From an uncultured Treponema sp. (lineage in GTDB: Bacteria; Spirochaetota; Spirochaetia; Treponematales; Treponemataceae), in the NCBI GenBank assembly GCA_905236315.1, contig CAJOPO010000196.1, forward strand, positions 1-5,295: 5,295 nt of DNA, given 5' to 3'. Of the stretch, positions 1 to 5,264 are shown in pieces. The position numbers were made by a program, and so were the translations under genes. The notes beneath the pieces were generated by a model, which was not told the origin of the DNA, searched no databases, and saw only the letters and a program-made list of their open reading frames with translations. Position 1 is the first letter of the stretch. Every line of letters begins with the position of its first letter.

Positions 1-937
1 CCTTATAGTCCCCAACGTCTTTATCCCAAGTAATAGCTACTGTATCCTTTGTTCCTTTACGCCAGCCTACAATCCAAGTGGGTTTACCCAAAAGATTACA
101 TATCCAAGTAGCATGAATCATCTCTGTTTCTGCTTCTGGGCGACTAAATTTCCACTGAGGAACATAATTATCATATTCATCTAAATGATAAATTGTAAGA
201 GAATTTCCATGGAATGGGCTTATGCAGCCTAACTCAAGTTTTCCATCTCCATCAAAATCTAACAAAATGGAATCACTTGACGGTATAGAACTAATCTGTG
301 TTATCTCCCATTCAGCCCCTAAAACTGCTGGAGGGTCAAAAAGGAAAGTGCCTTCTTCACAAGCTACAAGGGCTGCGTCATGTCCACCATGCTGTATTTT
401 GCAAAAACCATGATTACGCAACATACCAGTTTTTAAGGTCTTTAGTGGCAAAGTATTATTATCATTAAAAGGAGATAAATCATTTGGAAGCACAGCACCA
501 TAACACGCACCTGCATATCTCCAATCATTTTTATATTCATGACCACTTTTTAGAGCACATGCTATAAGATAGTTTACGCCACCTCTCTGCAATATTCCAA
601 AGCGATGAACAAAAGGAATTTTACATAATGTACGGATTTCCCAGTTACCCTTTGCTTTTGGAGTAGCAATAATAATTTTTGCCTGTAAAGAATCATTTGG
701 TGAATAAAATTTATGGGTTGCAAGGAATTGACCGTCAGAACCAGGCACTTGAGTCATAGTCATAACGCCACCTGGTTCAGTCCATACGGTTTCTAACTGT
801 TCCCCATCTTCTGAAAATAAATAACATGGGTCTTGCTTTTCTGCTGCAACAAGAAAGCAATGATTACCTTTGTAGTTTAATTCAGCTATTGAATAGCATT
901 TGTTTAAATTAGAAATAACTTTCTTTTCCACTTTCAT
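1..937 (-). CDS. FG-GAP/VCBS-like protein of unknown function, C-terminus beyond window
   Basis: The frame is open from an ATG at 935-937 to the left edge, giving 312 complete codons without a stop; the C-terminus lies outside the window. An AGGAGA ribosome site (945-950) sits 7 nt before the ATG and fixes the start. No signal peptide or membrane segment is visible, so a cytoplasmic location is likely. The protein is rich in short beta-type stretches and aromatic residues. Residues 227-235 read DFDGDGKLE, the acidic calcium-binding-type loop of FG-GAP/VCBS beta-propeller repeats, followed by a Gly-Asn turn and further strands. That supports a propeller-like fold but not a reaction. It lies 63 bp downstream of the UlaE-type epimerase on the same strand with no terminator between them, so it is probably co-transcribed. 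From context I infer a role linked to sugar or sugar-acid use, as a binding or accessory protein or an unrecognised enzyme. The coding call is firm; the function is not. Confidence 0.85.
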   Translation of the reverse strand, partial: MKVEKKVISNLNKCYSIAELNYKGNHCFLVAAEKQDPCYLFSEDGEQLETVWTEPGGVMTMTQVPGSDGQFLATHKFYSPNDSLQAKIIIATPKAKGNWEIRTLCKIPFVHRFGILQRGGVNYLIACALKSGHEYKNDWRYAGACYGAVLPNDLSPFNDNNTLPLKTLKTGMLRNHGFCKIQHGGHDAALVACEEGTFLFDPPAVLGAEWEITQISSIPSSDSILLDFDGDGKLELGCISPFHGNSLTIYHLDEYDNYVPQWKFSRPEAETEMIHATWICNLLGKPTWIVGWRKGTKDTVAITWDKDVGDYK

Positions 938-1000
938 ATAGTATTCTCCTATTATTTTTGTGAGAGATTGTTAAAAATCATAAAAAATCAAACAAAGTTT

Positions 1001-1840
1001 CTAAAATGAATCTAATATCTTTTTCATATTGCTACAAGCAAAAATTATATCATCTTTCCAAGAGTTTTTACCTACGTCCCACATCTCAGTTACGTATCGG
1101 CGGACACCTATCTCCCAAGCCTTTTTTATTACAGCAGGGAAGTCTACATGACCTGTAAGAAATGGGATTTCTCTAAATTTACCAGGAACCGTTTCTTTTA
1201 AATGCAAGGCAAAAATATGACCTCTACCTGTTTCCAAATCATCTAAAACACTAGTGCCATAAGTAACAGCTGCATTTGTTAAATTGCCAGAATCAGGGTA
1301 TACACCTAAATATGGGCTATTTACAAAATTTACATATTTCATAGCTTTTTGAGTTGTGTTCATAAACTCCGTTTCCATTGTTTCAAAGCCTAGAATAATG
1401 CCCTTGTTTGCAGCCATGAGAGTTGCTTTCTTTAAGTTTTCGCTAAATAGACGCTCGCTTTCTTTACTACCCTTTTCATAATAAACATCATATCCTGCAA
1501 GTTGAATTATGCGTATGCCCAAATCATCTGCAAGTAAAACAGCCTTCTGCATTATATCAAGGCTTCTTTCTCTTACACTAGCATCTGAAGCTCCAAAGGG
1601 ATATTTTCTATGTCCAGAAAGGCACATGCTTCTTATGGGTACCCCCACTTCTTGCATTGTTTGAACAAGTTCAAAACGTTCTTTTGGAGTCCATTCAAGG
1701 CGAGAAAGTTTTTCATCAGTTTCATCTATGCTAATTTCTACAAAATCGTAGCCACATTCTTTTGCGCAAAGCAACTTTTCTTTCCAAGAAAGTGTTTTGG
1801 GCATGGCTTTTTCGTACAATCCTATACTGTACTCCTTCAT
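1001..1840 (-). CDS. ulaE: L-ribulose-5-phosphate 3-epimerase (UlaE/SgbU family)
   Basis: This 279-residue protein matches the length and sequence of the UlaE/SgbU/SgaU family, which interconverts L-xylulose 5-phosphate and L-ribulose 5-phosphate in L-ascorbate and related pentose catabolism. The family is a metal-dependent TIM barrel (AP endonuclease family 2) and is cytosolic. Diagnostic stretches are GLYEKAMP near residue 7, YDFVEISIDETDEKLSRLEW at 31-50, SMCLSGHRKYPFG at 71-83, and IQLAGYDVYY at 112-121. Likely metal and catalytic ligands, placed by recall of the family pattern, are Glu153 (GFETME), Asp183 (YPDSGNL), His213 (ALHLKET) and Glu252 (TEMW); all are present, so the enzyme should be active. 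The ATG at 1838-1840 is preceded by a strong GGAGGA at 1847-1852 and a consensus promoter. It is the first gene of a minus-strand unit with the FG-GAP-like gene. No other ascorbate-pathway gene is in the window, so the actual substrate route is unknown; the related hexulose-6-phosphate isomerase-like families are the main alternative. Confidence 0.9.
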   Translation of the reverse strand: MKEYSIGLYEKAMPKTLSWKEKLLCAKECGYDFVEISIDETDEKLSRLEWTPKERFELVQTMQEVGVPIRSMCLSGHRKYPFGASDASVRERSLDIMQKAVLLADDLGIRIIQLAGYDVYYEKGSKESERLFSENLKKATLMAANKGIILGFETMETEFMNTTQKAMKYVNFVNSPYLGVYPDSGNLTNAAVTYGTSVLDDLETGRGHIFALHLKETVPGKFREIPFLTGHVDFPAVIKKAWEIGVRRYVTEMWDVGKNSWKDDIIFACSNMKKILDSF

Positions 1841-1887
1841 AAAGATTCCTCCGTAAAAATAAAAAAGAGCGTTTTCTCTTAAGTTTT

Positions 1888-1916
1888 ATTATATTATCCT
1901 ATTTACGAATTTTCAA
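1888..1916 (-). promoter_or_regulatory. Promoter of the epimerase unit
   Basis: On the minus strand TTGAAA (1911-1916) and TATAAT (1888-1893) are separated by exactly 17 bp, a near-perfect sigma-70-type promoter. Transcription would start near 1881, giving a leader of about 40 nt before the ATG at 1840. That leader opens with AAGAG-AAAACG-CTCTT (1865-1880 on the plus strand) followed by a T-run. This is a 5 bp hairpin that could protect the 5' end or weakly attenuate transcription, but it is too short to call a terminator. Confidence 0.75.
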
Positions 1917-1925
1917 GATTTTTCT

Positions 1926-1948
1926 ATCAGGACAGTGGGATGGATAAG
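1926..1948. repeat. Left arm of imperfect inverted repeat bounding the accessory patch
   Basis: The plus strand reads ATCAGG, ACAGT, GGGATGGATAAG. Its reverse complement starts CTTATCCATCCC and ends CCTGAT, matching the arm at 2921-2947 over 12 consecutive bases at one end and 6 at the other, with a few inserted bases in between. It falls just after the end of the 109-codon frame and just outside the epimerase promoter. A 12-base match alone is not rare in a window this size; the second block and the position at both edges of the patch are what make it notable. Confidence 0.45.
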
Positions 1949-2007
1949 CAGTATTTAGAAGATACAGAAAATGAAATTGTGTTTTTTCAGGGGTGAAATT
2001 AATGAAG

Positions 2008-2337
2008 TTAAATGAGTTTATCAACTTCGTCCACTGGAAAGCTTTGATTTTGTTTAGAAAAAGAAACACTATCTTTATCCCATCTTTTATAATTATGTAA
2101 ATCTTTAAGAGTAACTTCATCTTCTGTTACTACTCTAAGATTAGAATCTATGCCTTCAATATTATCAAAGATTTCAAAATAAGCATCTTCAATCTTACTT
2201 TTATCAGTGCCATCAGAATTATCTACAACAACCATAACATTTAGATGATATATTTCCTCAGATGATAATTCTCTATCTTCAACTTCAAAAAAATATGAGA
2301 AACTCGGGATGATATTCCTTTTTCTGTTAACTTGCAA
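2008..2337 (-). CDS. Small acidic protein of unknown function, probably 5'-degenerate
   Basis: A 109-codon frame encodes a soluble protein with about 24 Asp/Glu against 13 Lys/Arg, no signal peptide and no membrane segment. I do not recognise a family. Its composition and a plausible alternation of strands and helices (YFFEVEDREL, HLNVMVVVDN, AYFEIFDNIE) look like a real folded protein, and an overlapping 73-codon frame (1899-2120) looks much less so. The start is a problem: the only upstream initiator is a TTG at 2335-2337 with no ribosome site, the frame stays open back to a TGA at 2359-2361, and the first in-frame ATG is codon 35. AAAAAGGAATATC upstream of codon 10 resembles a ribosome site but leads to no start codon. 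The gene may therefore be truncated or decayed at its 5' end. Small size, acidity and setting are typical of immunity proteins to bacterial toxins or of integron cassette products; both are inference. Confidence 0.5.
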   Translation of the reverse strand: MQVNRKRNIIPSFSYFFEVEDRELSSEEIYHLNVMVVVDNSDGTDKSKIEDAYFEIFDNIEGIDSNLRVVTEDEVTLKDLHNYKRWDKDSVSFSKQNQSFPVDEVDKLI

Positions 2338-2394
2338 TAGACAGGTTACATAAGTCTTTCACACGGAAATCAATTTTACACTAGACTCCATTTG

Positions 2395-2516
2395 TTCTAA
2401 CACCCATAATATCTGGACGACGATTAGCTGTAGCACTCGCCACCTGAACCTTGTTACCATAGCAGAAACAGCGTTTTCAGGCGAGTTAAAAACGCTAGAT
2501 GTGGGGCGGGTTAAAT
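2395..2516 (-). other. Structured, GC-richer 122 bp element resembling an integron attC site
   Basis: On the minus strand the element opens with ATTTAAC (2510-2516), fitting the attC inverse-core pattern RYYYAAC, only 14 nt after the stop of the 75-codon gene. It closes with GTTAGAA (2395-2401), fitting GTTRRRY except at the last base. Between them are nested dyads: ACTCGCC-ACC-TGAA (2435-2448) against TTCAGGCGAGT (2476-2486), an 11 bp stem with a 3 nt bulge, and a competing perfect 8 bp stem AGCGTTTT (2470-2477) / AAAACGCT (2489-2496). The outer arms pair imperfectly through AAC, CCCA and ATCT blocks. By hand count GC is about 46% across 2401-2520 against about 27% in the next 120 bases. Length and architecture resemble long attC sites, and integrons are known in oral Treponema, but no integrase gene is in the window and the outer arms are ragged. 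The same interval also contains a frame that reads like a toxin fragment, so the identity is open. Confidence 0.4.
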
Positions 2517-2530
2517 AATAACTATTCGAG

Positions 2531-2758
2531 TTACAATCTTTTATTAATAGCTTTCAGTATAAATGACAGTGGGGCAACCAAACAAAAAGTTATCAAAATT
2601 ATTGCAATATTTTTATTTTTTACCACCTTTACCAAAACATCAAATATTCTAGAAAAATCGTAAAGCTTATTTACTAGTAAAATAATTATTGACAAATAAA
2701 TTAGTGAAACAAATATATCTGTTAGTAAAACTATAAGATTTCTAAGATTATTTTTCAT
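2531..2758 (-). CDS. Small two-pass membrane protein of unknown function
   Basis: A 75-residue protein starts at an ATG (2756-2758) and ends 14 nt before the attC-like element. It has two clear hydrophobic segments, about residues 8-29 and 51-69, joined by a basic loop of about 20 residues (KLYDFSRIF to VKNKN) and with basic residues at both ends, so it is probably an inner-membrane hairpin protein. I recognise no family. There is no good Shine-Dalgarno, but an upstream frame ending ...ISGGQELAGRLVE stops at a TAG only 3 nt before this ATG, an arrangement that would allow translational re-initiation. Small two-pass membrane proteins directly behind a toxin-like reading frame are often immunity proteins; equally, this could be a single-gene cassette product. 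Function is not assigned. Confidence 0.5.
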   Translation of the reverse strand: MKNNLRNLIVLLTDIFVSLIYLSIIILLVNKLYDFSRIFDVLVKVVKNKNIAIILITFCLVAPLSFILKAINKRL

Positions 2759-2920
2759 AAACTACTCAACTAATCTACCTGCAAGTTCTTGTCCACCACT
2801 GATAAACGGTAAGCAGTAAAATATAATTACTCAAAGAACAAACATCTTTACTCAGAGCTAACGTTTTTCATTTCTTTTATGTGCTTCCCCATTAGGTGCG
2901 AACAAATCCATTTGTTTTTA

Positions 2921-2947
2921 CTTATCCATCCCCACTTCTTCCCTGAT
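2921..2947. repeat. Right arm of imperfect inverted repeat bounding the accessory patch
   Basis: The plus strand reads CTTATCCATCCC, CACTTCTTC, CCTGAT and is the inverted partner of 1926-1948. The two arms enclose 1022 bp holding both small minus-strand genes and the attC-like element. No flanking target-site duplication is evident immediately outside the arms, and no transposase is encoded between them. Confidence 0.45.
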
Positions 2948-2975
2948 TTATAACAATTGTATGTGATTATAACAA
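2947..2975 (-). promoter_or_regulatory. Possible minus-strand promoter of the accessory patch
   Basis: The minus strand carries TTGTTA (2970-2975), 17 bp, then TATAAA (2947-2952). The predicted start near 2940 falls inside the right inverted-repeat arm and would transcribe toward the small membrane protein and the acidic frame. In such AT-rich sequence a TATAAA alone means little; the 17 bp spacing to a TTG-containing hexamer is the supporting point. Confidence 0.3.
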
Positions 2976-3057
2976 AAAATTATGGAAAAATTAGTATTTA
3001 CAACTATAAGACATCAGAATATTTGCCGATTAAAAGAATATACTTGTTTGGTAATTA

Positions 3058-3091
3058 AACCTGTTCTGAAACCTCAGTTTCAGAACAGGTT
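3058..3091. terminator. Perfect 15 bp hairpin, possible bidirectional terminator
   Basis: AACCTGTTCTGAAAC (3058-3072) and GTTTCAGAACAGGTT (3077-3091) are exact reverse complements around a 4 nt loop, CTCA. No T-run follows on either strand, so it is not a canonical intrinsic terminator. It lies between divergently arranged blocks rather than behind a gene end, so it may instead be a dispersed palindromic repeat. Confidence 0.5.
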
Positions 3092-3106
3092 ACTTTAAAA
3101 TGCGAT

Positions 3107-3187
3107 GTTCAAAATCGTGCTATTTCAACGATTGAACTTGCAAAGCAAGTTTTGAACTCGATGACTTGAGCGATAACGAAGTTATCG
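3107..3187. repeat. Cluster of three adjacent hairpins
   Basis: Three further dyads follow the long hairpin. GTTCAAAATCG (3107-3117) pairs with CGATTGAAC (3129-3137) with a 2 nt bulge. AACTTGC (3135-3141) pairs with GCAAGTT (3145-3151) around AAA. CGATAAC (3171-3177) pairs with GTTATCG (3181-3187) around GAA. The first two share bases 3135-3137 and partly compete. The phrase GTTCAAAA (3107-3114) recurs in inverted form as TTTTGAAC (3149-3156 region). The stretch is non-coding in all frames and looks like a structured intergenic repeat or leader. Confidence 0.5.
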
Positions 3188-3278
3188 AACATGTCTATTA
3201 ATTTTCCGCAAGTTAATAAATTTATTCGCACTTTTCATGGCTTCTACTTCATTTACGCTAACATCTTAGGAGTTTTTA

Positions 3279-3869
3279 ATGAAAAAAATACACATTCTAT
3301 CCGCCGTTCTTTCTGTAATGTTTCTTAATTTATTTACCGCTTGTCAAAGTTCTGATTTTATAGAAACAGATGCCTTACAATATCAAATACGCAATACAGA
3401 TTGGACAATTACTGTGCTTAACAAAGCAAGTGACCCATGCAAAGTATACAATATAAATAATGAATACGCTGCTATTATTCCACCTTCAGAAGCAGGAAAT
3501 AAGCGTACAAAATTTATTGCTACAGATTTAAATGATGCAGTTGTTTTCGATAACGAAGACAGACTAAAACTTACAGAAAACCTTGATAGAGCTATAGAAA
3601 TTATAGAAGCTGATGAAAATGCCTTTTTTGATTTTTCTATGATAGAAGAAGATTTTATGTCTAAAATGAATTACAATAAAAACTTAGCAGAATTAGATTC
3701 TTCTAAAGATTCAACTTCTGTAAAAAGTTTTAGAATACAGTGCTATGTACAAGACAGCTCTTCTAGTGCAAAAAAAATAAAATCAATTATAGTAGCAGTA
3801 AATGGAACAAGCATAAAATTTACGATTGACCAGTTGCATGGTTTACGAAATGCCCTAAAGTCAATGTAA
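3279..3869 (+). CDS. Lipoprotein of unknown function
   Basis: The 196-residue product begins MKK, has a hydrophobic stretch to about residue 19 and the sequence LFTAC with Cys22, a lipobox with Phe at -3 that is acceptable under relaxed spirochaetal rules. It should be cleaved by signal peptidase II, lipidated at Cys22 and anchored in the envelope facing the periplasm or the surface. The mature part is polar with no repeats or catalytic motif that I recognise. Residues 37-75 (TDWTITVLNK to IIPPSEAG) suggest a beta-rich start, followed by an acidic helical middle (about 85-130, LTENLDRAIEIIEADENAFFDF) and a C-terminal strand-helix segment (SIIVAVNGTSIKFTIDQLHGL). The start is set by AGGAG at 3268-3272, 6 nt before the ATG. 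The downstream HtrA-type protease lies 67 bp away with its own promoter, so the two need not be one operon. Confidence 0.85.
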   Translation: MKKIHILSAVLSVMFLNLFTACQSSDFIETDALQYQIRNTDWTITVLNKASDPCKVYNINNEYAAIIPPSEAGNKRTKFIATDLNDAVVFDNEDRLKLTENLDRAIEIIEADENAFFDFSMIEEDFMSKMNYNKNLAELDSSKDSTSVKSFRIQCYVQDSSSSAKKIKSIIVAVNGTSIKFTIDQLHGLRNALKSM

Positions 3870-3901
3870 AAACTATAAAATATCTAAAAAATATACTACC
3901 T

Positions 3902-3930
3902 TTGACACTCTACGTTAATAATAGTATATT
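3902..3930 (+). promoter_or_regulatory. Near-consensus promoter giving a leaderless htrA transcript
   Basis: A perfect TTGACA (3902-3907), a 17 bp spacer and TATATT (3925-3930) form a strong sigma-70-type promoter. The ATG of the protease gene begins just 6 nt after the -10 hexamer, where transcription should initiate. No Shine-Dalgarno lies between them. Confidence 0.75.
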
Positions 3931-3936
3931 AATAGA

Positions 3937-5214
3937 ATGAAATTGTATTCTAAAAGACATATAGTTTTTTCTTCCACTTTAACGGCTGTTATTGCAGTTG
4001 CCATAACAGTTTCTGTATGCAAAGTTGTAATGACATCTTCTAATTCTCAAAGAGAGCAATCTACACTCCAGAAAAAAACTAATGAAGATGAACTTTCACA
4101 AAAAAACAAACAAAATGAAGAAGATAGTCTTATACTAGAAACTAATACTCCTTCATTAACAGTCGCTACTAATTCTGCCTATACCCAAGACGAAGCTCAA
4201 AACATTGCAGTATATGAAAAATGTAATGAAGCTGTAGTAAATATTACCACTCAGGTTATGGGTCTTAACTGGTTCTTAGAGCCTGTTATCACATCAAGTG
4301 GTTCTGGGTCTGGTAGCATAATTGATAAACGCGGATATGTTGTAACAAATGTACACGTAATAGAAAAAGCCAGTGTCATAAATATTTCCCTTGCCGATGG
4401 CTCCACTTACGAAGGCAAGGTTATAGGCAAAGACACAGAAAGCGATATTGCCGTTCTTAAATTTGACCCACCGGCAAATGTGGAATTAAAGACCATTTCT
4501 TTTGGAGATAGCGAAAACTTAAAAGTTGGGCAAAAAGTAATAGCTATAGGTAATCCTTTTGCCCTTGAAAGAACTATGACCACAGGCATTATCTCTGGTT
4601 TAGGCCGTCCTATTCAAGAGAGTGAAAACGTTATCATTCGCAATATGATTCAAACAGACGCTGCCATAAATCCTGGTAACTCAGGAGGTCCACTTTTAGA
4701 TAGTCAAGGTCGCATGATAGGCATAAATACAATGATTTATTCTTCTAGTGGCTCTTCTAGCGGAGTCGGCTTTGCAGTTCCTGTTAGTACAGCCCGCAGA
4801 GTTGTAAGCGACCTAATTACCTATGGCAAAGTGAACAGGGGCATTATGCTTCTTTCTTTAGTTCAGAACACATCTCGCATTGCAAGTCTTGCAGGCTATG
4901 GAATAAAAACTGGAATGATTGTTAGCCGAGTGCGTTCAGGTAGCCAAGCAGAAGCGGCAGGCTTAAAGGGTGGCACTCAAGCAGTTCAGTACGGCACATT
5001 TAATTCTAAAACAATATACTTAGGTGGTGATATAATCACAAAGATAGATGACCTTGCAGTAAACACCCTTGCCGATTATTATGCTGCCTTAGAGGATAAA
5101 AAACCAGGGGACGTTATAACCGTAACTGTATATCGCAATAGAAAATATGAACAGCTAAGGGTAAAATTAGAAGGTGAGGTTTCGACCTCTTCTAATACAG
5201 GAAATCAAGTATAA
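3937..5214 (+). CDS. htrA: HtrA/Deg-family serine protease, membrane-anchored, one PDZ domain
   Basis: The 425-residue protein starts with a basic tail (MKLYSKRH) and one hydrophobic segment at about 9-32 with no clear signal-peptidase site, so it is probably an inner-membrane anchor with the rest in the periplasm. A polar Gln/Lys/Glu/Asn-rich linker spans about 33-85. The trypsin-like domain (about 90-295) carries the triad His140 (TNVHVI), Asp170 (ESDIAVLK) and Ser249 (GNSGGPLL), with NPGNSGG and GVGFAVPV typical of the family. One PDZ domain follows (about 300-412), including GLKGGTQAV and YLGGDIITKIDD. One anchor plus one PDZ is the DegS-like or Gram-positive HtrA-like architecture rather than two-PDZ DegP. 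It should degrade or chaperone misfolded envelope proteins, or cleave a regulatory target. The first ATG is required because the next in-frame one, codon 32, would remove the anchor; it lacks a ribosome site and fits a leaderless message. Confidence 0.93.
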   Translation: MKLYSKRHIVFSSTLTAVIAVAITVSVCKVVMTSSNSQREQSTLQKKTNEDELSQKNKQNEEDSLILETNTPSLTVATNSAYTQDEAQNIAVYEKCNEAVVNITTQVMGLNWFLEPVITSSGSGSGSIIDKRGYVVTNVHVIEKASVINISLADGSTYEGKVIGKDTESDIAVLKFDPPANVELKTISFGDSENLKVGQKVIAIGNPFALERTMTTGIISGLGRPIQESENVIIRNMIQTDAAINPGNSGGPLLDSQGRMIGINTMIYSSSGSSSGVGFAVPVSTARRVVSDLITYGKVNRGIMLLSLVQNTSRIASLAGYGIKTGMIVSRVRSGSQAEAAGLKGGTQAVQYGTFNSKTIYLGGDIITKIDDLAVNTLADYYAALEDKKPGDVITVTVYRNRKYEQLRVKLEGEVSTSSNTGNQV

Positions 5215-5215
5215 G

Positions 5216-5258
5216 GGAACCTCGAAAAACTCCCTTTCAGAAAGTTTTTCGAGGTTCC
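5216..5258 (+). terminator. Perfect 16 bp hairpin directly after htrA
   Basis: GGAACCTCGAAAAACT (5216-5231) and AGTTTTTCGAGGTTCC (5243-5258) are exact reverse complements around an 11 nt loop. The stem begins 1 nt after the stop codon. There is no T-run after the stem; the only T-run lies inside the 3' arm. It probably ends or stabilises the htrA message, but is not a textbook intrinsic terminator. Confidence 0.65.
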
Positions 5259-5264
5259 TGCGAG

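Larger units (their letters stand above)
2759..3278. other. 520 bp without a confident gene
   Basis: The left part (2759-2947) holds only short frames on the minus strand: 22 codons (2765-2830) ending just before the small membrane protein, and an 18-codon frame including its stop (2858-2911) starting MDLFAPNGEAHKR. Both look like scraps of coding sequence rather than genes. A small perfect palindrome, AACAAAT-CC-ATTTGTT, lies at 2901-2916. The middle (2948-3057) is very AT-rich and contains a possible minus-strand promoter. The right part (3058-3187) is a run of hairpins, listed separately. From 3188 to 3278 there is an AT-rich leader ending in the AGGAG ribosome site (3268-3272) of the lipoprotein gene. 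I could not find a convincing promoter for that gene here. Confidence 0.6.

Noticed and set aside
222..413. 63-codon plus-strand frame in the left part
   Set aside because: It lies antisense inside the uninterrupted 312-codon FG-GAP-like gene, which has a good ribosome site and motif support.
1610..1882. 90-codon plus-strand frame opposite the epimerase gene
   Set aside because: It is antisense to the highly recognisable UlaE-family gene and its promoter, with no ribosome site or sensible composition.
1940..1996. 18-codon plus-strand frame starting MDKQYLEDTENEIV
   Set aside because: The peptide looks protein-like, but it is very short, has only a weak upstream purine stretch, and begins inside the left inverted-repeat arm. 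It could be a scrap of a displaced gene but cannot be supported as a gene.
1899..2120. 73-codon minus-strand frame overlapping the acidic 109-codon frame
   Set aside because: It is rich in Ile, Lys, Phe and Asn as expected of AT-rich out-of-frame sequence, overlaps the more protein-like 109-codon frame, and runs into the epimerase promoter region.
2901..2916. Perfect palindrome AACAAAT-CC-ATTTGTT as a possible operator
   Set aside because: The 7 bp arms have a 2 nt spacer, but no regulator is encoded nearby and such AT-rich palindromes are common by chance here; kept only as a note in the intergenic entry.
3188..3267. Promoter for the lipoprotein gene
   Set aside because: Several TATTAA/TTAATA-like hexamers occur, but none has a recognisable -35 hexamer at 16-18 bp, so no site was called.
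4407..4589. 60-codon minus-strand frame within htrA
   Set aside because: It is antisense to the protease domain of HtrA and is best explained as a shadow frame.
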